Numbered from the stretch's first letter, positions 24,791 through 35,780 are shown. The stretch is 64,000 nucleotides of DNA from Welwitschia mirabilis (GCA_051453625.1 JBOZIK010000001.1:68095429-68159428), one strand, 5' to 3'. Made by a program: numbers and translations. Notes: generated by a model from the sequence alone, not told the origin.

Positions 24791-25870
24791 TGTTTCACTG
24801 CCAATTTATGGTTATTTAATGGGGTTTTATGAGTTCTTTTATAGGACTTTTACATAGGTTTAACTGCAATTCTGAGAATTTTAGAGATTCAATAGGAAAT
24901 CTTAGAAATGTGTGATTCTTACCCAAATTTGATGCATTAAAGGCACATTCTAATGCATAGAGCTTTGGAGAAAGATGACTGACAAAAATACTAAGTTTCT
25001 CCTCAAGAAAATGATTAATGAATACCATTGTCTCCTTTATTGTTTCCATGATAGGTAGGACAATGACATATTTGCATGCTAATGTGGACTACTAAGTCAT
25101 CACTCTAAATCATCTTGTGTAATAAACTATTATTCCAATTGTCATCTAGATGATAGTGAGGAAGACACTGATATGTAATTGACTCTGAGAGTGACCCTTA
25201 ATCATTTCATCTATTTCGAAATTGTAAATGAATGTGCCTTATTGCACCTTCTATTTGTTTTTTCTACTATATTTTCAATAAATAAGTCCTTCTTTAACCT
25301 CCTTATTATCTTTATTGCATCAAAAGTTCTCATGATAGAGATTAAAGGGTGGAAGATCCATCTTGAGTGTTGCAAAAAGACGTTCATTTGGTGAAAGTCT
25401 ATGTATCCTTTATTGAAGCTTAGCTGTTTTGTAACCAGATGTTGTTACTCTTCTTAATATAAGAACCTTGTTTTGTTTTCATGTTTAAATGTTGGTTTTT
25501 TTAATAACCCTTATAATCTATGTTGCCCTTAATCTAGTGACAATTTCTTTGGTAATATAGATTATCAAGGTAGCCTTTGTTAAGTTTGAAAGTAAGTAGT
25601 GTTAATTCCATTTTTGAATTGCATGTTAGATTAGGTTACATCTTATATTTGCATTGTATCCTTTATTTCCTGCATTGTTCTTTATTTTTGGTTTTTATTA
25701 CACTTTTATAAAGCAATATGAGTCTTATCTTATAGTATTCAACATGAATATGACATTTCTAGTCTACTCCCACTTATGCTAGTGTGTTGTATTGTGTGAG
25801 ATATCTATTTATTTTATGAATGACAGAATCCTTTTGAGCTTAAGCAGTTACACAAATACACAATGCAATA
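24791..25870 (+). repeat. 3' LTR, about 1.08 kb
   Basis: Begins tgtttcactgccaatttatgg and ends acacaatgcaata (CA decayed to TA). It is followed by ATAAA. Collinear with 14354-15356 apart from a stretch near 25585-25680 absent from the 5' LTR. Modules lie near 25022-25060 and 25138-25170. Confidence 0.8.
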
Positions 25871-25875
25871 ATAAA

Positions 25876-26531
25876 CATAGGGAAAAGAATATGTAATGTC
25901 TTTAGATGAAATCATAGCCATTTGTATTAGTCTTTAATATAATTGTTGAAAAGATTTAATGCCTTTTTCTTCCTTTACACTATCCATTCATGTGCACGTC
26001 ACCACTCCTATAATGCCATCCAGATGAATGAAAATGGGAGAAAAGATAATGGAAAATGAAATATAAGGATAAAAATGGATGTTATAATAGTAAATTATGA
26101 GAATGAAGAGTTAGAAATCTTTCAAACTTAATATAGAGAGAAGATCAACTTTTAAATGAAAAAATATGAGAGATGTGAGGTAGACAATCTCCTTCTAATG
26201 CCTGAGAATGTCTTGAATCACATTAAAATGACATAAAAATGATATATGGACATTAATATATAAGTTTAAACATTGAAGGAGGCCTTTATAGGTGTACTTG
26301 AGTTAGTTTTAGGCTAAGAACTTACCAAAAACATTAAATTTTTACATGTGATTTATGCCTAACTAGGAAAAACTATCAAATGATGTTGCAATGCTAATTT
26401 GCTTATGAAAATGTTGCTATGATGCCATAGGTAGTTTAAGAAATAACTACCACAACTCGCATTGTGATTAATATCATATGAAAACATCTAATTTGACTTT
26501 AAAATAACTATAAATGTATAAATTATAGCTC
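25876..26531. other. Unassigned sequence between two insertions
   Basis: No recognised domain or LTR end. It continues at 35214 once the copia element is removed. Short stretches near 26100-26230 read like a broken coding region, but I recognise no family. Confidence 0.4.
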
Positions 26532-26684
26532 ATTATTGTTATATTATATTTTCTAATTGATGTTAAACTAATTCCTATGGTGTAGTATAAATTTGTTAGA
26601 TATTATATGTAGATGAGTTTAAGTTATGCAGGTGAAAGATGTGGATCAAATGCACAAAAGGAACTGCTAAGTTATTTACCTCTA

Positions 26685-27055
26685 ATAGGGGTCGAGTTGA
26701 TCCTAGAGGGGTTGACTGCATCTGAAATAGATACAACAAAAATGAACTAAACCCAGAGTAGTTGACCAGATCTTAGAGGGGTTGATCAAACATGTGATCT
26801 CAAGAACTAATAGTCTTAGACCAAGAGGAATGGAATTGATTAGATATTCATGGGGTTTATCGGATTTAAGAAGCTAACAATCAAGTCCTAGACTAAAAGA
26901 AAAGGAGTCAACTAGACCTAGGATGGGGTCGACCAAACCTAAGAAGCTAATAAAGTCCATAGTTCTAGACTAAGAGAGAAAGAGTCGACCAGACCCAAGA
27001 TGGGGTCGATCGAGTTCCTATGAAGTTGACCAGATATTTCTGGGGTCAACTGGAT
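26685..27055 (+). repeat. Short dispersed modules of the type GGGGTCGACCAGACCT in copia U3
   Basis: Variants such as ggggttgac, gttgaccagatc, ggggtcgaccaaacct, agtcgaccagaccc and ggggtcaactgga recur about every 25-60 bases upstream of the TATA box. The 3' LTR has the same series at about 34030-34390. Repeated short modules in U3 are often enhancer-like; here that role is inference. Confidence 0.55.
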
Positions 27056-27180
27056 GATATGAAAAAGTAAATCATGTAGACGTTATGTATCCATTACCTA
27101 GCCATTACCTAGCTATTTTTTAACCGTTTATAGCCATTAGAGGCGCAATTTAATTATATTAAATCATAGTAACCCTCCAT

Positions 27181-27188
27181 TATAAAAA
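27181..27188 (+). promoter_or_regulatory. TATA box of copia 5' LTR
   Basis: TATAAAAA in ccat-TATAAAAA-cctaggc, conserved at 34508-34515 in the 3' LTR and placed downstream of the TCGAC modules. Confidence 0.6.
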
Positions 27189-27312
27189 CCTAGGCAAGAG
27201 ATGATCTAGAGATCTTTGCATATTTCTAAATTGGAATATTCATTGTGGATCTAAAAGATCAATTAGCATATTGCATTAGAATATCTATTGTACAGATTCA
27301 TATCTAATTGAA

Positions 27313-28003
27313 NNNNNNNNNNNNNNNNNNNNNNNNNNNNNNNNNNNNNNNNNNNNNNNNNNNNNNNNNNNNNNNNNNNNNNNNNNNNNNNNNNNNNNNN
27401 NNNNNNNNNNNNNNNNNNNNNNNNNNNNNNNNNNNNNNNNNNNNNNNNNNNNNNNNNNNNNNNNNNNNNNNNNNNNNNNNNNNNNNNNNNNNNNNNNNNN
27501 NNNNNNNNNNNNNNNNNNNNNNNNNNNNNNNNNNNNNNNNNNNNNNNNNNNNNNNNNNNNNNNNNNNNNNNNNNNNNNNNNNNNNNNNNNNNNNNNNNNN
27601 NNNNNNNNNNNNNNNNNNNNNNNNNNNNNNNNNNNNNNNNNNNNNNNNNNNNNNNNNNNNNNNNNNNNNNNNNNNNNNNNNNNNNNNNNNNNNNNNNNNN
27701 NNNNNNNNNNNNNNNNNNNNNNNNNNNNNNNNNNNNNNNNNNNNNNNNNNNNNNNNNNNNNNNNNNNNNNNNNNNNNNNNNNNNNNNNNNNNNNNNNNNN
27801 NNNNNNNNNNNNNNNNNNNNNNNNNNNNNNNNNNNNNNNNNNNNNNNNNNNNNNNNNNNNNNNNNNNNNNNNNNNNNNNNNNNNNNNNNNNNNNNNNNNN
27901 NNNNNNNNNNNNNNNNNNNNNNNNNNNNNNNNNNNNNNNNNNNNNNNNNNNNNNNNNNNNNNNNNNNNNNNNNNNNNNNNNNNNNNNNNNNNNNNNNNNN
28001 NNN
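27313..28003. other. Gap, 691 N, inside copia 5' LTR
   Basis: The flanking bases match 34640 and 34917 of the 3' LTR, so about 276 bases are expected here, including the 35-bp tandem repeats seen at 34794-34899. Confidence 0.9.
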
Positions 28004-28288
28004 TGGTAAAACTTGTGAAGTAACAGAGATCCAATATCAAGCTTGGAAGAAGCTGATCATCCAGAGTGGAGTAGGGGTGTTCCTGAACCACTATAAATCC
28101 TACGTGCATCCAAACTGGTAGTTTCTATTTTATGGTTTACATTCTATTTCTATTTATTCTTTATATGTATGATTGTGATTTTATTATTCATTTATATGCA
28201 ATCTATGATTAGAATATGTTAAGTTATTTTGAGCTTAATGTTTTTGTAAAAGAACATATTCACCCCCAGGGTTCTCAATCCTATCATT

Positions 28289-28300
28289 TGGTATCAGAGT
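28289..28300 (+). other. Primer-binding site, initiator Met-tRNA type
   Basis: TGGTATCAGAGT, one C>T away from the standard TGGTATCAGAGC. It starts three bases after the LTR end. Confidence 0.85.
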
Positions 28301-28352
28301 ATAAGTTAGTCTTTGAGGGATCTTTACAGGTATAGACTCAAGAACCCTAAAA

Positions 28353-30150
28353 ATGAGTAACTTGACTGATGGANNNNNNNNNNNNNNNNNNNNNNNNNNN
28401 NNNNNNNNNNNNNNNNNNNNNNNNNNNNNNNNNNNNNNNNNNNNNNNNNNNNNNNNNNNNNNNNNNNNNNNNNNNNNNNNNNNNNNNNNNNNNNNNNNNN
28501 NNNNNNNNNNNNNNNNNNNNNNNNNNNNNNNNNNNNTGTTGGTTCCCAAACCTAGAGACTAATGGACTCCCACAGATAAAACCAAAGCCATAATAGATGT
28601 CTTTGGTCTTAACGCTATTTCTTATGTAGTATGTACAAATGAATTTAAAAGGATTATTAACTATAACCATGCAAAGGAAGCTTGGGATATTTTAGAAGTT
28701 GCACACAAAGTAAGATCCACTATCAAATAAGCCAAACTACAAATTCTTATTTCTATATTTAAAAACATTCATATGAATGATGAAGAAACCTTATAAGAAT
28801 TTTTAACTAGACTTACAGATATAGTGAAATTAATGATAAGCCTCAGAGAACGTATGGAAGAAAATAAAGTGGTAAGAAAAGTGCTGAGATCCTTCTCCAA
28901 GAGATTTGAATCAAAAGTAATATCCATTGAAGAAAGCAAAAAAAATTAATGCAATTGCATTGGAAGAATTTCAAGGTAATATTCAAACTTATGAACTTAA
29001 AATTACTAAAGATAGAAGAAAAGGTATTGCTTTGAAATGTATGTAGGAGGATTACAGATCTGATAGATCAAATGAAGAACTTAATGATGAGGTGGCTCTT
29101 CTAGTTAGATGCTTTAAAATTTTTCTCTACAAGAAAAAGAAAGGAGAACCATGCAGGATTCCAAGAAAAAACAATCTGAAACAAAGAAGAGAATAGGACA
29201 AGGAAAAAAATCTAGTGCTATTTATGTAAAGAATTTGAACATATGGCCAACAGATATCCCAACATAAGAAGAGAAAATAAGAAGCTTAAAAACTCCTCAT
29301 TGATGACAACTTGGAATAATAAGGATGATGAAGACAAAGAAAACTACTTAGACCATGAATCAAATAAAGAAAAAAGATTATCCTTTGTGGCCCTAGTATC
29401 ATCTCTCAAGAATGTGCCTAGTAATTCTACCTTAAATGACTTAGATATGATTAATATGGAGAAAGATGAATTAGAAGTAACATGTTCAGAATTATATGAA
29501 AAATATGAGAAGCTCACCAAAAGAATCAATGAATTAAACAAATTAGTAAAGACCATCATAAAATAAAAGGAGGAAGTAGAAGAAAAGTAAAAGATTTCAA
29601 AGCCGATAACTTCAGGTTAAATACTTAGATAAATGATCTTTCATTCTTTGTTAACAAGTTTTCTAATAGTTCATCTAAACTGGAATAGATACTTGGAATA
29701 TAAAAGCAAAATTGAGATAAATCAGATATTGGTTTTGAAGCACAGATTGCTCAAAAATAGGTAAATAAAATAAGTAAGTTTGTANNNNNNNNNNNNNNNN
29801 NNNNNNNNNNNNNNNNNNNNNNNNNNNNNNNNNNNNNNNNNNNNNNNNNNNNNNNNNNNNNNNNNNNNNNNNNNNNNNNNNNNNGTTTTGAAGCACAGAT
29901 TTCTCAAAAATAGGTAAATAAAATAAGTAAGTTTGTATCTAATATCTTATGTAATTTTTATGGTAGACTTGGTTATTCTAAACTATTCTGAAAATTTAGA
30001 TATATGATGTTTACCTCTAATCATGTGAGTACTTTACCGTTTATATTTATCACAAAAAATAATACACCACCTAAGTCTAATAAGACTAAGTGGGTTAAAA
30101 CTAATAATCTCCAAAGCTTTGTGTTACAAAAAAATTGTAGATAATCTCAT
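28353..30150 (+). pseudogene. Copia gag remnant with UBN2-type core and zinc knuckle
   Basis: The ATG at 28353 (MSNLTDG) is followed by a 163-N gap (28374-28536). After it come EFKRIINYNHAKEAWDILEV, then KLQILISIFKNIHMNDEE, and VVRKVLRSFSKRFESKVISIEE, the order of the UBN2-type copia Gag core. A CCHC knuckle lies at 29216-29257 as CYLCKEFEHMANRY: the usual glycine is E and the final cysteine is Y, both explained by G>A. An intact stretch at 29243-29566 gives the acidic, coiled-coil-like C-terminal part. Another gap (29785-29884) has the same 50 bases on both sides. Gag would form the particle; several stops make this copy inactive. Confidence 0.8.
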
Positions 30151-30540
30151 GTGAAAAGATAGTATCTAGATAGTGATTGTTCAATTCATATGATAGGAGA
30201 TAAATCAAGTTTTCAAAGGTTAAAGAGTATGAATAGTGAAGAAGTCATTTTTAAAAAGAACCAAACAACAAAAATAGAAGGTACAAGAAGCATCAAAGTA
30301 GGCATGTCATTTGATCTTAATAATGTACTTTATATGAATGGCTTACAACATAATTTATTAAGCATTAGTCAACTATGTGACAAAGGAAATAAAATAATTT
30401 TTTATAAATCTAAATGTATAGTTAACAATAATAAAAAAATGCTGTTATTTTAGGTCCAAAACACATTGATAATGCTTATAGTTTAGATATTGAAATACTA
30501 GATCAATCAATACATGAAAACCAATAATTTAGGAAAGATA
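30151..30540 (+). pseudogene. Copia protease end and gag-pre-integrase segment
   Basis: The protease signature appears as YLDSDCSIHMIGDKSSF near 30160-30210; the family motif has LDSGCS, so G is changed to D by G>A. An open stretch continues at 30190-30453 with NNVLYMNGLQHNLLSISQLC, typical of the gag-pre-integrase region. After a frame change it goes on with GPKHIDNAYSLDIEILDQS up to about 30535. There the similarity to pol stops: no HHCC finger, DDE core or RT follows. This marks the left edge of the pol replacement. Confidence 0.8.
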
Positions 30541-30589
30541 GTAACAAAATTAAATTTTTTTGATCAATTATAATGTAAACTTTAGTTTT

Positions 30590-31012
30590 AATAATTATTT
30601 TATCTATTATAAAACTGATCTGAAGTTTGATACTCTGTCCCTTGGCTGATTGCAGGGCAGTCGACTAGATTTATGATTTGATCGACTAGAAGTGATCGGT
30701 TGACTAGCCTGAAAGCCTGATCGCCCAGACCCCTTTGATTACTGTAAACCTACGTCTCAACGAGTTAACTAGATGTTGAAGTGATTAACTGGACCTGATG
30801 GATTACAGTGTAGGAGTATAGTCGATGGACCTAATTTCTTTGTAAATTCACCCTATTTTCTTCATTCTATAAAAGAAATAGAATCATAACCCTTTTCCAT
30901 CCCATTCTAGTACTTTTAAGCCTTTAGATGTAGTGAGTTTATTTAAGTTTAAGAAATCTTTATAGCAAGATATAGTGTTTTTCTAAGTTCTTCTTCTTTT
31001 CAATGTCTTAGA
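30590..31012 (+). promoter_or_regulatory. Promoter-like stretch with TCGACT modules and TATA box
   Basis: Between 30655 and 30820 modules such as agtcgactagat, gatcgactaga, cggttgactag and attaactggacc recur. They resemble those in the U3 of the surrounding copia LTRs. TATAAAAG follows at 30868-30875, and an ATG with open frame lies at 31013, some 140 bases further. The layout (modules, TATA, leader, ATG) looks like an internal promoter or the remains of another LTR; which one is not decidable here. Confidence 0.45.
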
Positions 31013-32470
31013 ATGATAGCTCGCACTTTTAGAAGAGGCCTAAAGGANNNNNNNNNNNNNNNNNNNNNNNNNNNNNNNNNNNNNNNNNNNNNNNNNNNNN
31101 NNNNNNNNNNNNNNNNNNNNNNNNNNNNNNNNNNNNNNNNNNNNNNNNNNNNNNNNNNNNNNNNNNNNNNNNNNNNNNNNNNNNNNNNNNNNNNNNNNNN
31201 NNNNNNNNNNNNNNNNNNNNNNNNNNNNNNNNNNNNNNNNNNNNNNNNNNNNNNNNNNNNNNNNNNNNNNNNNNNNNNNNNNNNNNNNNNNNNNNNNNNN
31301 NNNNNNNNNNNNNNNNNNNNNNNNNNNNNNNNNNNNNNNNNNNNNNNNNNNNNNNNNNNNNNNNNNNNNNNNNNNNNNNNNNNNNNNNNNNNNNNNNNNN
31401 NNNNNNNNNNNNNNNNNNNNNNNNNNNNNNNNNNNNNNNNNNNNNNNNNNNNNNNNNNNNNNNNNNNNNNNNNNNNNNNNNNNNNNNNNNNNNNNNNNNN
31501 NNNNNNNNNNNNNNNNNNNNNNNNNNNNNNNNNNNNNNNNNNNNNNNNNNNNNNNNNNNNNNNNNNNNNNNNNNNNNNNNNNNNNNNNNNNNNNNNNNNN
31601 NNNNNNNNNNNNNNNNNNNNNNNNNNNNNNNNNNNNNNNNNNNNNNNNNNNNNNNNNNNNNNNNNNNNNNNNNNNNNNNNNNNNNNNNNNNNNNNNNNNN
31701 NNNNNNNNNNNNNNNNNNNNNNNNNNNNNNNNNNNNNNNNNNNNNNNNNNNNNNNNNNNNNNNNNNNNNNNNNNNNNGTTCGAAAAGAAACCTGTGTGTC
31801 AGGAGTGGTCTGTAGCTTCATCAGAGCTTGAAGAACTAAGAGATATTACTTAGCTCTTAAGAGATCAAGATCTGGATCATTTTTTGGATGTTTCGAGTCC
31901 TGTATATCCCTTTTTTACTAGAATGTTTTACTATAATTCTACTTTTAATTATGATACCAGGACCCTAAAAACCCTAGTTTTGGATAGAAGGATCAGAGTG
32001 ATAGTAGATCTTATTTCTAAGCTGATCGATCTTCCTTAGGGAGACTATGAGGAATTTTGGCTACTGAGGTATACAATGGAAGACAAGCCAACAGTCACTA
32101 GAGAGATTTGCAATAAAATGCATACTTGGTAGAACGCTATTACTACTTCTTTGTTGACTCCTAAATATCATTTTATCCACTTGATCTTTACTTATAATTT
32201 TTTACCTTTAGTTGGCCATCATGATGAGGCCTTCTATTATAGAGCTTATCTGATGTATTTGGTAGGAACTGAGTATTCTATTGATGCTTCTACCATAATA
32301 TTGAAAAATATGGCTTTACTGTTGGATTACCACAGAGCTAGGCCTCTAACCTACTCTATGCTTGTCATTAAAATTTTTCACCATTTCCATGTTAATATAC
32401 ATTCTTCATTGAAGACTCTTCAACCCCTGTCACCTATTAGGTGTGCGACTTTGTCTCGCATGCATATTTT
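31013..32470 (+). pseudogene. ORF of the putative plant transposon protein type
   Basis: The ATG at 31013 gives MIARTFRRGLK before a 730-N gap (31048-31777). From 31779 one reading frame continues for about 230 codons to the next gap at 32471, with only three stops, all TAG and each explainable by G>A or C>T. Features: SSPVYPFFTRMFYYNSTFN, a LISKLIDLP segment, YEEFW, then LTPKYHFIHLIFTYNFLP, VGHHDEAFYYRAYLMYLV and LTYSMLVIKIFHHFHVNI. This order resembles the plant family annotated as putative plant transposon protein (Pfam Transposase_32, from memory). No catalytic role is established for it. It occupies the place of integrase and RT in this copia element. Its better preservation than the neighbouring gag is notable. 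Confidence 0.6.
31048..31777. other. Gap, 730 N
   Basis: Lies inside the unusual ORF. Open frames reported across it are artefacts of unknown bases. Confidence 0.95.
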
Positions 32471-33307
32471 NNNNNNNNNNNNNNNNNNNNNNNNNNNNNN
32501 NNNNNNNNNNNNNNNNNNNNNNNNNNNNNNNNNNNNNNNNNNNNNNNNNNNNNNNNNNNNNNNNNNNNNNNNNNNNNNNNNNNNNNNNNNNNNNNNNNNN
32601 NNNNNNNNNNNNNNNNNNNNNNNNNNNNNNNNNNNNNNNNNNNNNNNNNNNNNNNNNNNNNNNNNNNNNNNNNNNNNNNNNNNNNNNNNNNNNNNNNNNN
32701 NNNNNNNNNNNNNNNNNNNNNNNNNNNNNNNNNNNNNNNNNNNNNNNNNNNNNNNNNNNNNNNNNNNNNNNNNNNNNNNNNNNNNNNNNNNNNNNNNNNN
32801 NNNNNNNNNNNNNNNNNNNNNNNNNNNNNNNNNNNNNNNNNNNNNNNNNNNNNNNNNNNNNNNNNNNNNNNNNNNNNNNNNNNNNNNNNNNNNNNNNNNN
32901 NNNNNNNNNNNNNNNNNNNNNNNNNNNNNNNNNNNNNNNNNNNNNNNNNNNNNNNNNNNNNNNNNNNNNNNNNNNNNNNNNNNNNNNNNNNNNNNNNNNN
33001 NNNNNNNNNNNNNNNNNNNNNNNNNNNNNNNNNNNNNNNNNNNNNNNNNNNNNNNNNNNNNNNNNNNNNNNNNNNNNNNNNNNNNNNNNNNNNNNNNNNN
33101 NNNNNNNNNNNNNNNNNNNNNNNNNNNNNNNNNNNNNNNNNNNNNNNNNNNNNNNNNNNNNNNNNNNNNNNNNNNNNNNNNNNNNNNNNNNNNNNNNNNN
33201 NNNNNNNNNNNNNNNNNNNNNNNNNNNNNNNNNNNNNNNNNNNNNNNNNNNNNNNNNNNNNNNNNNNNNNNNNNNNNNNNNNNNNNNNNNNNNNNNNNNN
33301 NNNNNNN
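32471..33307. other. Gap, 837 N
   Basis: Hides the end of the unusual ORF and anything between it and the copia 3' region, so a remnant of pol here cannot be excluded. Confidence 0.95.
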
Positions 33308-33883
33308 ATGTTATCATTTAATATGTAATTCATAAGTGTTGCTTTGATCAGTAATGTTGGTAGAATTTTGTGCATTTTCAAGTTTGCCTCATTTAAAAGC
33401 ACAATTTATCTATTAAAAATGCCATAATATGTTTTAAGAAATTTTAAGTTATCATTATTCATCATTCAATATCAACATAGGGGAAGAATATGTTTTAAAA
33501 GTGTCTAGATATAACTATATTTTACCATTGATATCAAAGAGGGAGAGATGATATAGTGATTTTAGTTTAATATTAAATTTAATAAGCTAAGAAGATGTAG
33601 TGCTTTCAATTCAATGTTAAATTTAATATGCTAATGAGATGTAGTACTTTCAATTTAATATTAAATTCAAGATGCTCCTTTTATGGTAATTATTGAGGAT
33701 TTTGTGCTATTTAGTCAAAGAGATACCTATCTTACATTTTTCTTAAAAATGTATATGTCTTGATGTAAAGGGGATCTTTTTGACTTCTTAATGTATTCTT
33801 AAAAATGTTTAGTGAATGAGTTTACATTGTTTAAATCTTTTAAAATCACTAAATTATTTACGATCAATGTCAAAGTGAAAGAT
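33308..33883 (+). other. Copia 3' noncoding region with 44-bp repeats and polypurine tract
   Basis: Three tandem units of 44 bases start at 33550, 33594 and 33638 (gatatagtg/gatgtagtg/gatgtagta, then ...ttaaatttaat). Two purine-rich sites occur: aaagagggagagatgat near 33536-33552 and caaagtgaaaga at 33871-33882 just before the LTR. The second is in the usual polypurine-tract position, the first may be an extra one. Confidence 0.65.
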
Positions 33884-35208
33884 TGTTAGATTATATTTGC
33901 CAATTAATGTTAAAATAATTCCTCTAGTGTAGTGCAAAATTATTAGATATTATATGTAGATGAGTTTGAGTTATGCAAGTGAAAGATGTAGATCAAATGC
34001 ATGAAAGGAACTACTAAGTTATTTACCTCTAGTAGGGGTTGACCAGATCCTAAAGGGGTCCAATGCACCTAAAGCAGACACAACAGAAATGAAATAAATC
34101 TCGAGGGGTCAATCCAATCCTAGAGGGGTTGACTGGACCTGTGATCTCAAAAACTAATAATCCCAGACTGAGAGGAATTGAGTGGACTAATTATTCATGG
34201 GCTTAACTAGATTTGAGGAGATGATAATTAAGTTCTAGACTAAAAGAAAAGGGGTCGACAGGACCTAGGATGGGATAGATTAAACCTGAGAAGCTAATAA
34301 AGTTTATAGTTCTAGACTGAGAGACAAGGGATCAACCGGACCTAGGATGGGATCGACCAGATATTTGTGGGGTTGCTTAGATGGTACAGAAAAGTAAATC
34401 ATGTAAACTTTATGTATCCATTACCTAGCCATTACCTAGCTATTTTTTAGCTGTTTATAGCCGTTAGAGGTGCAATTTTATTGTATTAAACCATAGTAGC
34501 CCTCCATTATAAAAACCTAGGCAAGAGATGATCTAGAGATCTTTTGGCATATTTTCAAATTGGTATATTCATTGTGGATCTAAAAGATCAATTAGCATAT
34601 TGCATTAGAATATCTATTGTACTAATTCTTATCTAATTAAGGAGATATATTCTTAGATTAGGACATCACTCAGAATCAGATCTAAGACCTCATCATTATA
34701 GTCAATTAGAGAAGAGCTCCATTCTATGTACTGATACTGAACAAGTGATATCAAAGCTATGAAGGCTTCATTGCATTACTTCTATTTGTTATCAAAGGTT
34801 GAGACTTAGCCTGAAAAAGTCCATTGTCAAAGGTTGAAACTTAGCCTACAAAAGTCCATTATTAAGGTTGAGACTTGGCCTGTAAAATTCCACTTGTAAG
34901 GATTAACAGGTAAGCCTGGTAAAACTTGTTAAGTAACAGAGATCTGATATCAAGCTTTGGAGAAGCTGATCATCGAGAGTGGAGTAGGGGTGTTCCTGAA
35001 CCACTATAAATCCTGCATGCATCTAAACTAGTAGTTTCTGTTTTATGGTTTATATTCTATTTGTATTTATTCTTTGTATGCATAATTATGATTTCATTAT
35101 TTGTTTATATGTAATCTATGATTAGAATTGATTAAGTTATTTGAGCTTAACATTTTTATAAAAGAACCTTTTCATCCTGTCTTCCCCTCAGGGTTCTCGA
35201 TCCTATCA
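33884..35208 (+). repeat. Copia 3' LTR, 1,325 bp
   Basis: Begins tgttagattatatttgcc and ends gggttctcgatcctatca. Complete, with TCGAC modules at about 34030-34390, a TATA box at 34508-34515 and three 35-base tandem units starting at 34794, 34829 and about 34864 (variants of caaaggttgagacttagcct). Confidence 0.9.
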
Positions 35209-35213
35209 GTTAT

Positions 35214-35780
35214 ATGCAAATTTCTAAGGTATTGCTATCCTAAAAGCTCTAATTTATGTAATGCTATGCATTCAGTGTTAGAATGAGTTAAAATCATTGC
35301 ATCAGTAAGTGGATGAGATATGATAACGGAAAAGGAACTATGAATTATCTATAAATATTTTAGATTAAAATCACCTTCCTTGATTTACATTTTCATTCTC
35401 GATCTAGATCTCATGATTGTAAGCATTTGGAAGAGCTTCAAAATAAATCATAATGCATCATTTTAAATTCATTGAGCGTCTAAGGTCTCTGTCATTTAAA
35501 AAGTGTAAAAATACCTCTAATTATAGTATTAAAGTTTGAAAAGTAAGATAAAGTAATAACTATTAACACTTCTCTTATAAAAAATTTAGGCTTCATCAAG
35601 TAACTGTGATGTCAGATATAGGAACCAAGAACTTTGAGATTGAACTTCATACCTAAGTATGATATCAGTCTATGAACTACAATGTCAGACTTTAAGTGTG
35701 ATGTTGACCTCCTAAGTGTGATGTTAGACTCCAAGTATAATCTTAAACTACTGTAACCAAGTCTTATTTTGGCTTTTAAG
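35214..35780. other. Unassigned sequence with a few minisatellite-like units
   Basis: Continues the pre-insertion sequence of 25876-26531. At about 35595-35740 the text aactgtgatgtcagatatagg, aactacaatgtcagac and tgtgatgttagactccaag resembles units of the array at 7393-8186. No coding region is seen. Confidence 0.5.

Larger units (their letters stand above)
14354..25870 (+). mobile_element. Non-autonomous Athila-like element (gag-protease only), ATAAA target repeats
   Basis: The outer LTRs (14354-15356 and 24791-25870) are flanked by the same five bases, ATAAA, at 14349-14353 and 25871-25875, so the whole block is one insertion. Order: LTR, primer site, leader, gag, protease, 100-N gap, second LTR end, second primer site, leader, gag, protease, 3' noncoding region, polypurine tract, LTR. 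No RT, RNase H or integrase is visible. The protease linker of the second unit runs straight into the same 3' noncoding sequence that follows integrase in the element at 46958-57624. The doubled interior implies a tandem array sharing an LTR, or a misjoin at the gap. Confidence 0.75.
26537..28286 (+). repeat. Copia 5' LTR (contains a 691-N gap)
   Basis: Collinear with the 3' LTR at 33884-35208 from the first to the last base outside the gap, including the TATA block and the end gggttctcaatcctatca. The part hidden by the gap (27313-28003) corresponds to only about 276 bases in the 3' LTR. Confidence 0.85.
26537..35208 (+). mobile_element. Ty1/copia LTR element with most of pol replaced by another ORF
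   Basis: Two LTRs (26537-28286 and 33884-35208) start tgtta and end ctatca. The flanks ATTAT (26532-26536) and GTTAT (35209-35213) fit a 5-base target repeat with one G>A change. An initiator-Met-tRNA primer site follows the 5' LTR. Gag with a UBN2-type core and zinc knuckle, then protease and the gag-pre-integrase segment, are present. Integrase core, RT and RNase H are not seen. Instead comes a promoter-like stretch and an ORF of the putative plant transposon protein type, then the 3' region and polypurine tract. Four gaps (163, 100, 730 and 837 N) lie inside the interior. Confidence 0.8.

Noticed and set aside
27285-28109. Long open frames across runs of N, also at 31000-31831, 32430-33402 and 53673-54683
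   Set aside because: They exist only because unknown bases contain no stop codons. Only the parts outside the gaps were used.
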